From: Paenibacillus herberti | GTDB lineage: Bacteria > Bacillota > Bacilli > Paenibacillales > Paenibacillaceae | Assembly: GCF_002233675.1 (NCBI RefSeq) | Contig: NZ_NMUQ01000002.1 | Coordinates: 905,404-969,403 of the forward strand | DNA: 64,000 nucleotides | Direction: 5' to 3' | Shown: positions 55,011-62,480 of the stretch, one piece after another | Layout: every line of letters begins with the position of its first letter | Numbering within the stretch: the first letter of the stretch is position 1 | The notes under the pieces: model-generated | Databases searched by the model: none | Seen by the model: the letters and a program-made list of their open reading frames with translations, nothing else | Told to the model about the DNA's origin: nothing | Position numbers and translations under genes: made by a program

Positions 55011-55168
55011 GTTCAAAAAGGTCGCCATTCAGCACCGAGAAGGTTGTGAGAACGGGAAGAAGGAGGTTGGCAAACCTACATGAGCACCGGACTTCGAAGG
55101 TGAACACAAGATTCGATGTCGAGTTGGCTTCCTGTTTTACTTCGTGATCAATGGGGGGCTTTTTGAAC
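55011..55168. mobile_element. MITE-like element at the right edge of the island
   Basis: 158 bp bounded by perfect 10-bp inverted repeats, GTTCAAAAAG (55011-55020) and CTTTTTGAAC (55159-55168), with partial extension inward. It is too short to code for a transposase. No clear target-site duplication is seen. I believe similar sequences are dispersed in Paenibacillus genomes, but that is recollection, not a search. Confidence 0.6.
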
Positions 55169-55243
55169 TACCTCTAATAGGGGAGTTTCATCTGTCGATA
55201 TAGAGGTTAATGATGCTTACCCCCCACTCCTATAGGTTCTAAA

Positions 55244-55289
55244 CCTCGTCCCCTTCTAATAAGCATAGGCTTATAAGGAGGGGACGAGG
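55244..55289 (+). promoter_or_regulatory. Large hairpin sequestering the yabP ribosome-binding site
   Basis: A 21-bp stem with one wobble and one mismatch, loop ATAG. The 5' arm begins CCTCGTCCCC (55244) and the 3' arm ends AAGGAGGGGACGAGG (55289). The 3' arm contains the yabP Shine-Dalgarno and ends one base before its ATG. There is no T-run, so it is not a terminator; it should hide the ribosome-binding site when folded. Confidence 0.78.
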
Positions 55290-55290
55290 T

Positions 55291-55575
55291 ATGAGTGAAC
55301 CTGTAAAAGGGCAGAAGCGGCAGGAAGTCAAAATGCTGAACCGCAAGTTGCTGGAGATAACGGGTGTGCTGAATGTTGAAAGCTTTGACAATGAAGAGTT
55401 CCTGCTCGAAACCGAGCTTGGGTTCCTGGCGATCCGGGGCCAGAACCTGCATATGAAACATCTGAGTCTGGAACAAGGTCTTGTGGCAATTGAAGGGCTT
55501 GTCCATTCCCTCGCCTATCTGGACGGCTCCCAGGGGGGCAAGTCTAAAGGCCTGTTCGGGAAGTTATTCAAGTGA
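55291..55575 (+). CDS. yabP: Sporulation protein YabP
   Basis: A 94-residue YabP, a small mother-cell sporulation protein (sigma-E-dependent in B. subtilis) needed with YabQ for cortex formation. It carries the family segment NRKLLEITGVLNVESFDNEE (near 17-36) and GFLAIRGQNLHMKHLSLEQG (near 44-63). The ATG at 55291 is about five bases after AAGGAGGGG, which lies in a strong hairpin. The stop overlaps the yabQ start by four bases. Confidence 0.92.
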   Translation: MSEPVKGQKRQEVKMLNRKLLEITGVLNVESFDNEEFLLETELGFLAIRGQNLHMKHLSLEQGLVAIEGLVHSLAYLDGSQGGKSKGLFGKLFK

Positions 55576-56180
55576 CGCTGGAAACCCAAGGCTGGACGAT
55601 GGCGATGATGTTGCTGTCGGGTCTGCTGATGGGCACTTCGTTTGATGGCTACCGCGTTGTATCCCATGAGCTGCGGTTCCCCCGGTGGATCATGCCGGTG
55701 TTGGATATCGCGTTCTGGGTGATCACGTCGCTCGCGGTATTCCGGGTGCTGTACGCCAGCAATGAGGGCGAGGTACGGGCGTTTGTTTTCCTGGGGCTGC
55801 TGATCGGCATATGCCTGTATTATTTGCTGTTCAGCCGTGCCGTCATTAAGCTCAGCAAGTGGTTGATTGTTGCCATGCGGGCGATCGTTCATTTCCTTGT
55901 TCGCTTGACGGACATACTTCTTATTCGTCCTGTGATAGGAATCTACCGTGTGATTCGCGTTTTGACAGGGTTTGCCGTGGTGTTTTCTATTTTCCTATTT
56001 CGGATTGTGCTACAATTAATTCGTCCATTAGGAATTTTATTTCTCTGGATATTGGGCCCGCTGCTGCGTCCATTGGACAGGCAGCTGGGACAGCTTCTCG
56101 TTCGCTGGAAGGTGCAGGAGAAAGCGGCGAGAGTGTCGAATGGGTTTATCCAGGCTTGGAAGCGGATTTGCCGCAAGTGA
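55572..56180 (+). CDS. yabQ: Spore cortex biosynthesis protein YabQ
   Basis: A 202-residue YabQ, a membrane protein of the engulfing membrane required for spore cortex. Four to five hydrophobic segments (for example MAMMLLSGLLMGTSFDGYRV, then two near 40-85, and one near 125-160) with a basic C-terminus. GTG 55572 overlaps the yabP stop (GTGA), a coupled start. divIC follows 57 bp later. Confidence 0.9.
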   Translation: MTLETQGWTMAMMLLSGLLMGTSFDGYRVVSHELRFPRWIMPVLDIAFWVITSLAVFRVLYASNEGEVRAFVFLGLLIGICLYYLLFSRAVIKLSKWLIVAMRAIVHFLVRLTDILLIRPVIGIYRVIRVLTGFAVVFSIFLFRIVLQLIRPLGILFLWILGPLLRPLDRQLGQLLVRWKVQEKAARVSNGFIQAWKRICRK

Positions 56181-56237
56181 TTGGATTCGCTCCGGTCCTT
56201 CAAGCCATACCTTGGAAGTGACGGGAGGATTCACGTG

Positions 56238-56531
56238 ATGATAAGTCCGAACACGACGGGCGCGCGCAGAAGATTTAAGCTGTGGCTATTGGCGATGACG
56301 GTTATTTTAGCGTGGGCAGGGTATACCCTGTTCTCTCAGATGCAGCGCCAAACGGAGACCGAAGGGCGACTGACGGTGGCCAAGGATCGGCTGGAACAGA
56401 TGCAAAAGCAGGGTGAAGAGCTGCAGGCTAAGGTTAAGCAGCTCAATGATCCGGAATATATTTCGCAGCTCGCGACGAAGCAGCAGGGGCTGGTTAAGCC
56501 CGGCGAAGAGCTAATTACTCCATCGGAATAA
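56238..56531 (+). CDS. divIC: Septum formation initiator DivIC
   Basis: A 97-residue FtsB/DivIC-family protein: short basic cytoplasmic tail, one membrane helix (about 15-33, LWLLAMTVILAWAGYTLFSQ) and a coiled coil (about 38-75) that assembles with FtsL and DivIB at the division septum. It ends with the family segment LNDPEYISQLATKQQGLVKP. GGAGG lies nine bases before ATG 56238 and six before GTG 56235; either may be used. Confidence 0.93.
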   Translation: MISPNTTGARRRFKLWLLAMTVILAWAGYTLFSQMQRQTETEGRLTVAKDRLEQMQKQGEELQAKVKQLNDPEYISQLATKQQGLVKPGEELITPSE

Positions 56532-56564
56532 GGGCGGAGCCAGGATTGACCAGGCATCCGTCTG

Positions 56565-56594
56565 TTGACCTTGCTTTTGGCCTTACGGTATAAT
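56565..56594 (+). promoter_or_regulatory. Sigma-A promoter of yabR
   Basis: TTGACC (56565-56570), an 18-bp spacer and TATAAT (56589-56594). Confidence 0.72.
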
Positions 56595-56684
56595 TGAGAT
56601 TAAGCATGCCATCCATGCCAGTATTGGCATAGTGACGGCATTTAACTTGCTTCGCACAACTTTTAGGGAGGAACATTTTATTTT

Positions 56685-57263
56685 ATGGCAATAGAAGTGG
56701 GCGCCAAATTACAGGGCAAAGTGACAGGCATTACACATTTTGGGGCATTCGTCGATTTGTCGGGGGGTGTCACAGGCCTCGTACACATTTCCGAGATTGC
56801 CGACAATTATGTGAAGGACGTCAAGGATCATCTGAAGCTGGAAGATGTCGTGACGGTTAAGGTCATCAACATCGATCAAGGCGGTAAGATTGGTCTGTCC
56901 ATCAAGCAAGCGATCGACCGTCCTGAAGGCAGCGCGCCTCCAGCGCGCGAGCGCTTCAATCGCGAAGGCGGTCCAGGCGGCGGTGCTCCGCGCGGTCCTG
57001 GTAGCGGTCCTCCGCGTGGCCCAGGCGGCTTCGGCGGCGGCGGTGGCGGCGGACGCGGTCCAGGCGGCGGTGGCGGTGGTGGCGGTGGTGGCCGTCCGTT
57101 CAATAAGGGCGGCGCCGGCGGTGGCGGCGGTCGTCCTGCATTCGGCAAGCCCTCTTTCGAGGATAGAATGTCCCGCTTCCTAAAAGATAGCGAAGAACGG
57201 ATCTCGACTCTGAAGAAGAACACAGAAGGTAAACGCGGCGGCCGTGGAGCCAAGCGCGTGTAG
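56685..57263 (+). CDS. yabR: S1-domain RNA-binding protein YabR
   Basis: A 192-residue protein. Residues 1-75 form an S1 domain (GAKLQGKVTGITHFGAFVDL and GLVHISEIADNYVKDV), similar to the S1 repeat of polynucleotide phosphorylase and ribosomal S1. Residues about 90-150 are a Gly/Pro/Arg-rich linker of RGG-like composition, far longer than expected for a short S1 protein, and a basic C-terminus follows (EDRMSRFLKDSEERISTLKK). It probably binds RNA or ribosomes. AGGGAGGAAC lies before the ATG, with its own promoter upstream and a strong terminator downstream. Confidence 0.9.
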   Translation: MAIEVGAKLQGKVTGITHFGAFVDLSGGVTGLVHISEIADNYVKDVKDHLKLEDVVTVKVINIDQGGKIGLSIKQAIDRPEGSAPPARERFNREGGPGGGAPRGPGSGPPRGPGGFGGGGGGGRGPGGGGGGGGGGRPFNKGGAGGGGGRPAFGKPSFEDRMSRFLKDSEERISTLKKNTEGKRGGRGAKRV

Positions 57264-57285
57264 TTCTTTTCAGCGGCAATAAGTA

Positions 57286-57334
57286 GGGGCCATCCCTAGT
57301 CATCTAACGATGACTAGGGATGGCCCCTTTTTTT
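57286..57334 (+). terminator. Intrinsic terminator after yabR
   Basis: A perfect 18-bp stem GGGGCCATCCCTAGTCAT with its complement, loop CTAACG, then seven T residues. Confidence 0.93.
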
Positions 57335-57366
57335 GAGTTCCAATCGCATCGCTTTTAGTACTGGCT

Positions 57367-57450
57367 AGAACGCAGAACGCAGAACGCAGAACGCAGAACG
57401 CAGAACGCAGAACGCAGAACGCAGAAAGCAGAAAGCAGAAAGCAGAAAGT
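57367..57450 (+). repeat. Heptamer microsatellite (AGAACGC / AGAAAGC)
   Basis: Twelve contiguous 7-bp units: eight AGAACGC, three AGAAAGC and one AGAAAGT, without interruption. No coding role. Confidence 0.95.
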
Positions 57451-57506
57451 CTCAGCTTGTGCATTCATGTGAAACTCATCGCGGCCGAGCTTGTTCATAC
57501 ACATAC

Positions 57507-57689
57507 TAATGGAACTGAGAGAGCTTATTTCCTCTCAAAACAGGCTATGAATCATCTAACGGACCTGAGAAGCTTTATTCTGATCCCAATGATGATATTA
57601 CCGCGAAATTCCCTAAATAGGGCTTCTCAAATCCGTTACGCTGCGAAAACCCTCCATTTTGCTGAAATAAGGCTTCTCAGGTCCGTTAC
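57507..57689. repeat. Cluster of four dispersed ~24-bp repeats
   Basis: Copies at 57507-57530 and 57557-57579 (plus) and 57616-57639 and 57665-57689 (minus), consensus TAACGGACCTGAGAAGC plus a TTATT tail. The second and fourth form a perfect 17-bp inverted repeat. Two further plus-strand copies lie at 41964 and 42014. Confidence 0.75.
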
Positions 57690-57879
57690 GTATGAGAGAC
57701 TCCATTCATGCACAAGCAAAATCGTCATGGCTTCCCAATCAGCCATAACCCCCGGATGAACGCTTCAAGGTTAGAAAAAAATTCAAAATTCAACGCCATC
57801 AACCAACCTCTATTTTATTGGTCGCCTGAATAGTACGATTCGTTGAGCGGCTTCGCCGGGAGGGTTACACGCTAATTGC

Positions 57880-58140
57880 CACGCTCTACAAAAATGCAGG
57901 TAGTGGTGATGATGCTTTAATCGTTGGCGCTCTGATTTGCCGGTAGCGTCAACGGCGACGGTCGCCGTATTGCTGCTGCTCCAGCTGATTTGGGTTGCGA
58001 TCTTCTTCGTCAGATTTAGAAGACAGAATTTGCAGCCCGTTTTTTGAGCGAGCGATTCGCCCTGTCTCAGTGTAATCGCTGCCGGAAGCGTGAAATCGAT
58101 GATCGTCACATTTTTGGTCGCTGAGGCGGTGTAGGCCCGA
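57880..58140 (-). pseudogene. Decayed BIG2-like (Ig-fold) domain fragment
   Basis: On the minus strand one frame reads LPAAITLRQGESLAQKT and, about 25 residues later, ISWSSSNTATVAVDATGK, which fits the bacterial Ig-like group 2 pattern (WSSSN, V-D, G-K). After GK the expected sequence continues only in another frame (SAND, stop, SIITTT), so the domain is frameshifted and interrupted. There is no proper start; the upstream part is the 51-bp repeat array. Likely a remnant of a surface-protein gene. Confidence 0.45.
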
Positions 58141-58161
58141 CAACTTGATTTCTGCGGACAC

Positions 58162-58671
58162 GGCGGAAAAGCCAGAAGTAAGTAGTCGAAGTTACTTGAG
58201 AGCCATCTGTGCAGCGGAAAAGTGAGAATCAAGTAGTCGAAGTTACTTGAGAGCCATCTGTGCAGCGGAAAAGCCAGAATCAAGTAGTCGAAGTTACTTG
58301 AGAGCCATCTGTGCAGCGGAAAAGCCAGAATCAAGTAGTCGAAGCTACTTGAGAGCGGTCTGTGCAGCGGAAAAGTGAGAAGTAAGTAGTCGAAGTTACT
58401 TGAGAGCCATCTGTGCAGCGGAAAAGTGAGATGCAAGTAGTCGAAGCTACTTGAAAGCGATCTGAGCAGCGGAAAAGCCAGAATCAAGTAGTCGAAGTTA
58501 CTTGAGAGCCATCTGTGCAGCGGAAAAGTGAGAATCAAGTAGTCGAAGTTACTTGAGAGCCATCTGTGCAGCGGAAAAATGAGAATCAAGTAGTCGAAGT
58601 TACTTGAGAGCCGTCTGAGCGGCGGAAAAGCCAGAAGTAAGTAGTCGAAGCTACTTGAAAACGAACCACGC
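58162..58671. repeat. 51-bp tandem repeat array, ten units
   Basis: Units begin at 58162, 58213, 58264, 58315, 58366, 58417, 58468, 58519, 58570 and 58621, an exact 51-bp period. Each holds GCGGAAAAG, a short variable part (CCAGAATC, TGAGAATC, CCAGAAGT or similar), then AAGTAGTCGAAG(T/C)TACTT, which can fold as a small hairpin, and a spacer close to GAGAGCCATCTGTGCA. The last unit decays. Since 51 is divisible by three, an accidental minus-strand frame of 17-residue repeats stays open. Confidence 0.95.
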
Positions 58672-59084
58672 AGCGGCAGAGGCCGCGGCGCATAAGAAGG
58701 CAGCTTCAGAGCAGGGTTTTAGCTCGTTGCAGCCGGCCATCCCAGCTCTTTTCCAGCCCGCTGCCCGCTCATTCCAGCTCCAACACTCTGCACATGGGAC
58801 AGCATCCGCCCCCGAAGCTTCGACGCTGAGGCCCCTTGATTCGCCTTATACTCGAGTATGCCAAAAACTTTCCCCCCATTATCCTTAAGTCCCGACAGAA
58901 ACTACCCCCCATTCGACGCGTTCAAACGGAAACTAAACCTGGCTAAAGACCGCATCATCCGCGCTATGGCCTCCTTCATGTGAGCTTTTCAGGAGTGTAT
59001 CCGGCAGCCGCAATCGCATACCCGATAAGGGCTCGCGGCTCCGCCGACAAACTGCCGCGCGCCGCGCGCGAAGAGCGAGAGGGA

Positions 59085-59094
59085 TGTCGGAAAA
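59085..59094 (+). promoter_or_regulatory. Spo0A-box-like site before spoIIE
   Basis: TGTCGGAAAA differs by one base from the TGTCGAA box. It lies about 25 bp before the -35 hexamer of spoIIE. Other near-matches are at 58892 (CCCGACA), 58912 (TTCGACG) and 59042 (GCCGACA). Confidence 0.45.
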
Positions 59095-59117
59095 AACTTT
59101 CCGGCACAAGCCTTGTT

Positions 59118-59150
59118 CTGACAAACTTTATAAAATTCGGCCCCTATAAT
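59118..59150 (+). promoter_or_regulatory. spoIIE promoter with 21-bp spacer
   Basis: CTGACA (59118-59123), a 21-bp spacer and a perfect TATAAT (59145-59150). The over-long spacer is the known hallmark of Spo0A-activated, sigma-A-dependent spoIIE and spoIIG promoters in B. subtilis. Confidence 0.72.
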
Positions 59151-59183
59151 TGGACTCACTAAGGCGGAAATGGTGGTGCCGTA

Positions 59184-61679
59184 ATGAAGGAAAAAGCCAA
59201 CGTTGTTCTGTTCCCTGGTCAGCCACGGACAAGCCGTGCAGTAGAGGCGCTGCGTAAAGGGAAAGAAAAAGCGACGCAGTGGAGAGCCTTTCAGCTGATC
59301 GCGGCGAAGCGCTGGACCATACTGATTGCCGTCGTCGGATTCCTGCTCGGACGAGCGGTCATCCTGGAGAACCTGATGCCATTTGCGCCCGCTTACTTTG
59401 CGGTCATCTATTTTTTGAGAAAGGACGTGTACAAACTAACGGCCATCTCGCTCGTAGCGGGCAGCCTGCTGGCGGTGACGCCTAGCGCAATCCCGATTGC
59501 GATGGAGATCGCAGTACTGTTCTTGCTCATTAAAGGGCTGGAGGTGTACGAAAAAGCGGAGCTGTCCCAAGCACCAATCCTGGTGTTCCTGGCAACGCTC
59601 ATCGTGAAGCTCTTCGGAGCTTTTGTGCACGGGACGGTCGGCTGGTACGACTTGATGATGGTCGGCGTGGAATCGGCGCTGGCGTTTGTGCTGACGCTGG
59701 TGTTTGTACAGGCCATTCCGGTGCTGACGATGACGCGTAAAAGCAATTCGCTCAAAAACGAGGAGATCATCTGTCTGATGATTCTCATGGCATCGGTCAT
59801 GACTGGCGTGGTCGGTTGGACGATCCAGGGGCTGTCGCTGGAGCATATTTTGTCCCGTTATATGCTGCTGCTGTTCGCACTGGCGGGTGGAGCTCCGCTT
59901 GGAGCTTCTGTCGGCGTCGTAGCCGGACTTATTCTTAGCCTTGCCAATCTGAACGCGGTTGTACAGATGAGTTTGCTTGCTTTTTCCGGCTTGCTGGCTG
60001 GACTGTTGCGAGATGGAGGGAAGATGGCGGTTGCGTTCGGCATGCTGCTTGGCACTTCGATTCTTTCCTTATATGTAGGCGGCGGGATGGATGTAATGAC
60101 GAGCACTTGGGAGTCGGTGGCGGCCGCGGCGCTGTTCCTACTCACTCCAAAATTGGTCGTCAAAACAATCTCTCGCTACGTACCGGGAACGAGCGAACAT
60201 GTGAAGTCGCAGCATGAGTATGCCAAGCGAGTGCGCGAGGTAACCGCGCAGCGCGTGACGCAATTCTCCGAAGTGTTTCGCCAACTGGCGACCAGCTTCG
60301 GTCAGCTCAATACGGTGGCTCCGCAGAAGCCGGCTGAGGAAGAGCTTCAACATTTTATGAACACCGCTTCCAGCAAGGTGTGCTCCAATTGCCACCGCAA
60401 AGATATGTGCTGGAACGGAAAATTTTATGAAACTTACAAGATGATGACCGATATGATGACCGTGGTGGACGAGGAGGAGTATACAGGGCGCAAGGATATG
60501 CCGAGAGCTTGGACGAGCCATTGCAGCAAGACGCATCAGGTGATGGGGGCGCTGCAGCAGCAGCATGAGCGGTACAAACATGATCTTCATTGGAAAAGAC
60601 AGATTTTCGAGTCGCGGCAACTCGTAGCGGATCAGTTGACAGGCGTGTCGCAGATCATGGAGGATCTCGCTCGAGAAATTCAGAGGGAAGGTCAGCAGCT
60701 GCACCTGCAGGAGGAGCAAATCCGCGATGCACTGGAGTCGCTGGGGCTGTCTATTCACGGCATCGATATTATCAGCTTGGAGGAAGGGAATGTCGAGATT
60801 GAGGTATATCATACTTTCCCGCAAGGACACGACGAGGGCCGCAAAATTATTGCGCCGCTACTCAGTGACATTTTGGGCGAACATGTGGCGGTGAAAGCTG
60901 AGCGAGAGCCCGGTAAAAATGGCGAGCCAAGGCTCATTCGCTTTGGATCAGCCAAGGAGTACGAGGTCGTGACCGGTATCGCCGGTGCAGCCAAGGGCGG
61001 CGACTTGCTGTCGGGAGACAGCTTTAGCACGGTAGAGCTAGGCAACGGAAAGTTCGCGGTCGCCATCAGCGACGGCATGGGCAATGGAGAGCGAGCTCGG
61101 CTGGAGAGCAGCACGGCTCTAAGTATTTTGCAGCAGCTACTGCAGTCCGGTATGGATGAGCAGCTCGCGATTAAGTCGGTTAACTCGGTGCTAATGCTCC
61201 GTTCACCCGACGAGATGTTCGCTACGGTGGATGTGGCTCTAATTGATTTATATACGGCTCATACGACGTTTATGAAAATCGGCTCGACTCCGAGCTTCAT
61301 TAAGCGGGGCAACGAGGTCATTCCTGTGGCGGCTAACAACTTGCCGATCGGTATTTTGCAGGAAATCGATGTAGATCTAATCCGCATGCAGCTGCAGCCT
61401 GGCGACACGCTCATTATGATGACGGACGGCATTTATGACGCTCCGGGCCATGCGGTCAACAAGGAGCTTTGGATGAAACGGGTCATTCAGGAAATGAACA
61501 CGAACGATCCTCAGGAAATCGCCGACATCCTGCTGGAACGCGTCGTACGACATTACAAAGGCGAGATAGTAGACGACATGACCGTCGTCGTGGCACAGGT
61601 AGAGAAGCATCATCCGGAATGGGCGACATTCCGCTGGCCGGGATTGAACAAGCTCGAGCGACCGAGGACGGTTAGTTAG
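59184..61679 (+). CDS. spoIIE: Stage II sporulation protein E, SpoIIAA phosphatase
   Basis: An 831-residue SpoIIE. About ten membrane helices (45-335) are followed by a central regulatory region (about 340-590) and a C-terminal PP2C phosphatase domain (about 595-812) with SGDSFS, AISDGMGNGERARLESS (metal-binding Asp near 629), MFATVDVALIDL and MMTDGIYDAPG. It dephosphorylates SpoIIAA-P to switch on sigma-F in the forespore and interacts with FtsZ at the polar septum. CSNCHRKDMCW near 401 is a Cys cluster in the central region. The ATG at 59184 has only a weak GGTGGTG upstream. The promoter has the 21-bp spacer expected for Spo0A control. Confidence 0.95.
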   Translation: MKEKANVVLFPGQPRTSRAVEALRKGKEKATQWRAFQLIAAKRWTILIAVVGFLLGRAVILENLMPFAPAYFAVIYFLRKDVYKLTAISLVAGSLLAVTPSAIPIAMEIAVLFLLIKGLEVYEKAELSQAPILVFLATLIVKLFGAFVHGTVGWYDLMMVGVESALAFVLTLVFVQAIPVLTMTRKSNSLKNEEIICLMILMASVMTGVVGWTIQGLSLEHILSRYMLLLFALAGGAPLGASVGVVAGLILSLANLNAVVQMSLLAFSGLLAGLLRDGGKMAVAFGMLLGTSILSLYVGGGMDVMTSTWESVAAAALFLLTPKLVVKTISRYVPGTSEHVKSQHEYAKRVREVTAQRVTQFSEVFRQLATSFGQLNTVAPQKPAEEELQHFMNTASSKVCSNCHRKDMCWNGKFYETYKMMTDMMTVVDEEEYTGRKDMPRAWTSHCSKTHQVMGALQQQHERYKHDLHWKRQIFESRQLVADQLTGVSQIMEDLAREIQREGQQLHLQEEQIRDALESLGLSIHGIDIISLEEGNVEIEVYHTFPQGHDEGRKIIAPLLSDILGEHVAVKAEREPGKNGEPRLIRFGSAKEYEVVTGIAGAAKGGDLLSGDSFSTVELGNGKFAVAISDGMGNGERARLESSTALSILQQLLQSGMDEQLAIKSVNSVLMLRSPDEMFATVDVALIDLYTAHTTFMKIGSTPSFIKRGNEVIPVAANNLPIGILQEIDVDLIRMQLQPGDTLIMMTDGIYDAPGHAVNKELWMKRVIQEMNTNDPQEIADILLERVVRHYKGEIVDDMTVVVAQVEKHHPEWATFRWPGLNKLERPRTVS

Positions 61680-62343
61680 GGAGGAAGTAGCAGCGGGGGA
61701 GTAGAGAAGGAGGAAGTGGGGGCTGGGTAAGCGGAAGGTGAGAGCAGAAGCTGGGTGAGCAGCGGCTGAGAAAGCAGAAGCTTGGAAGGCAGAAGCTGAG
61801 GAAGCAGAACCTGAGAAAGCAGAACCTGAGAAAGTAGAGGTTGAGAAAGTAGAGGAAGCGGAAGCTGAGACTGCAGGGGTTGGGTAAGCAGCGGCTGAGG
61901 AAGTTATGGCTGGAAGAGCTTTGATGCAAGTAATAGAGTCCTTACGCTGTCCGTGAAGAGGCCGGATACGCTTGAGCATAAATAACAGATAAAGAAGGGA
62001 GTGCCTCCCGCAAGCGGGAGAGATTACTGGAAGTGCAGATGAATCAGAGGCTGAGACATATTGAAAGGCGCGCGGACAATTTGTAGGTGAGAGTGGTGAA
62101 ATTAGCGGAGGATGAACCGGGAAGCCGGTGCAGAGCGCGAGATTGTAGGAGCAAGGAAATGAAAAAAGCGAGGGAGTGGGCGAGTAAGAGAGTGTAAGAG
62201 CGAGAACACGAGTAAGAGAATGGACGAGCAAGAGAGCGTAATACGAGGACGCGAATAAAAGTGAGGCGAGGGCGAGGGAGTGTAAGAGCAGGAGAGTAAA
62301 GGACAAGGGAAAGAGGAGAAGCGCAAAGAGCAAGAGCAAGATA
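61680..62343 (+). other. Purine-biased, gene-free stretch after spoIIE
   Basis: About 660 bp in which the plus strand is overwhelmingly A and G, built from degenerate short motifs (GCAGAAGCTGAG and GAAAGCAGAA near 61740-61890; GTAAGAGCGAG and GAGCAAGAG near 62140-62340). The open frames on the minus strand are Leu/Ser/Phe/Pro runs produced by the bias. No ribosome-binding site or protein family is recognisable. Confidence 0.7.
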
Positions 62344-62383
62344 GTAAGAACGTAAGAACGTAAGAACGTAAGAGCGTAAGAAC
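62344..62383 (+). repeat. Octamer repeat GTAAGAAC x5
   Basis: Five contiguous 8-bp units (GTAAGAAC, with GTAAGAGC as the fourth) at the end of the purine-biased stretch. Confidence 0.92.
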
Positions 62384-62480
62384 AAGAAAGTGCGGGATCT
62401 TAAGCGAACTTTGCAGCTTATTGAAATCATTCAACGTCATACAGGCCAAGATTCAACCCATTCTAAGGAGGAAATTTCAA

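Noticed and set aside
57810-58589. 259-residue minus-strand protein of 17-residue repeats
   Set aside because: It is open because the 51-bp unit is divisible by three; its start lies inside the array without a ribosome-binding site, and it runs into a frameshifted fragment.
58162-58671. CRISPR array
   Set aside because: The repeat units abut directly with a constant 51-bp period and nearly identical sequence throughout; there are no unique spacers and no cas genes nearby.
61377-62339. 320-residue minus-strand open frame
   Set aside because: Covers the end of spoIIE and the purine-biased stretch; Leu/Ser/Phe runs are products of the base bias and no ribosome-binding site is present.
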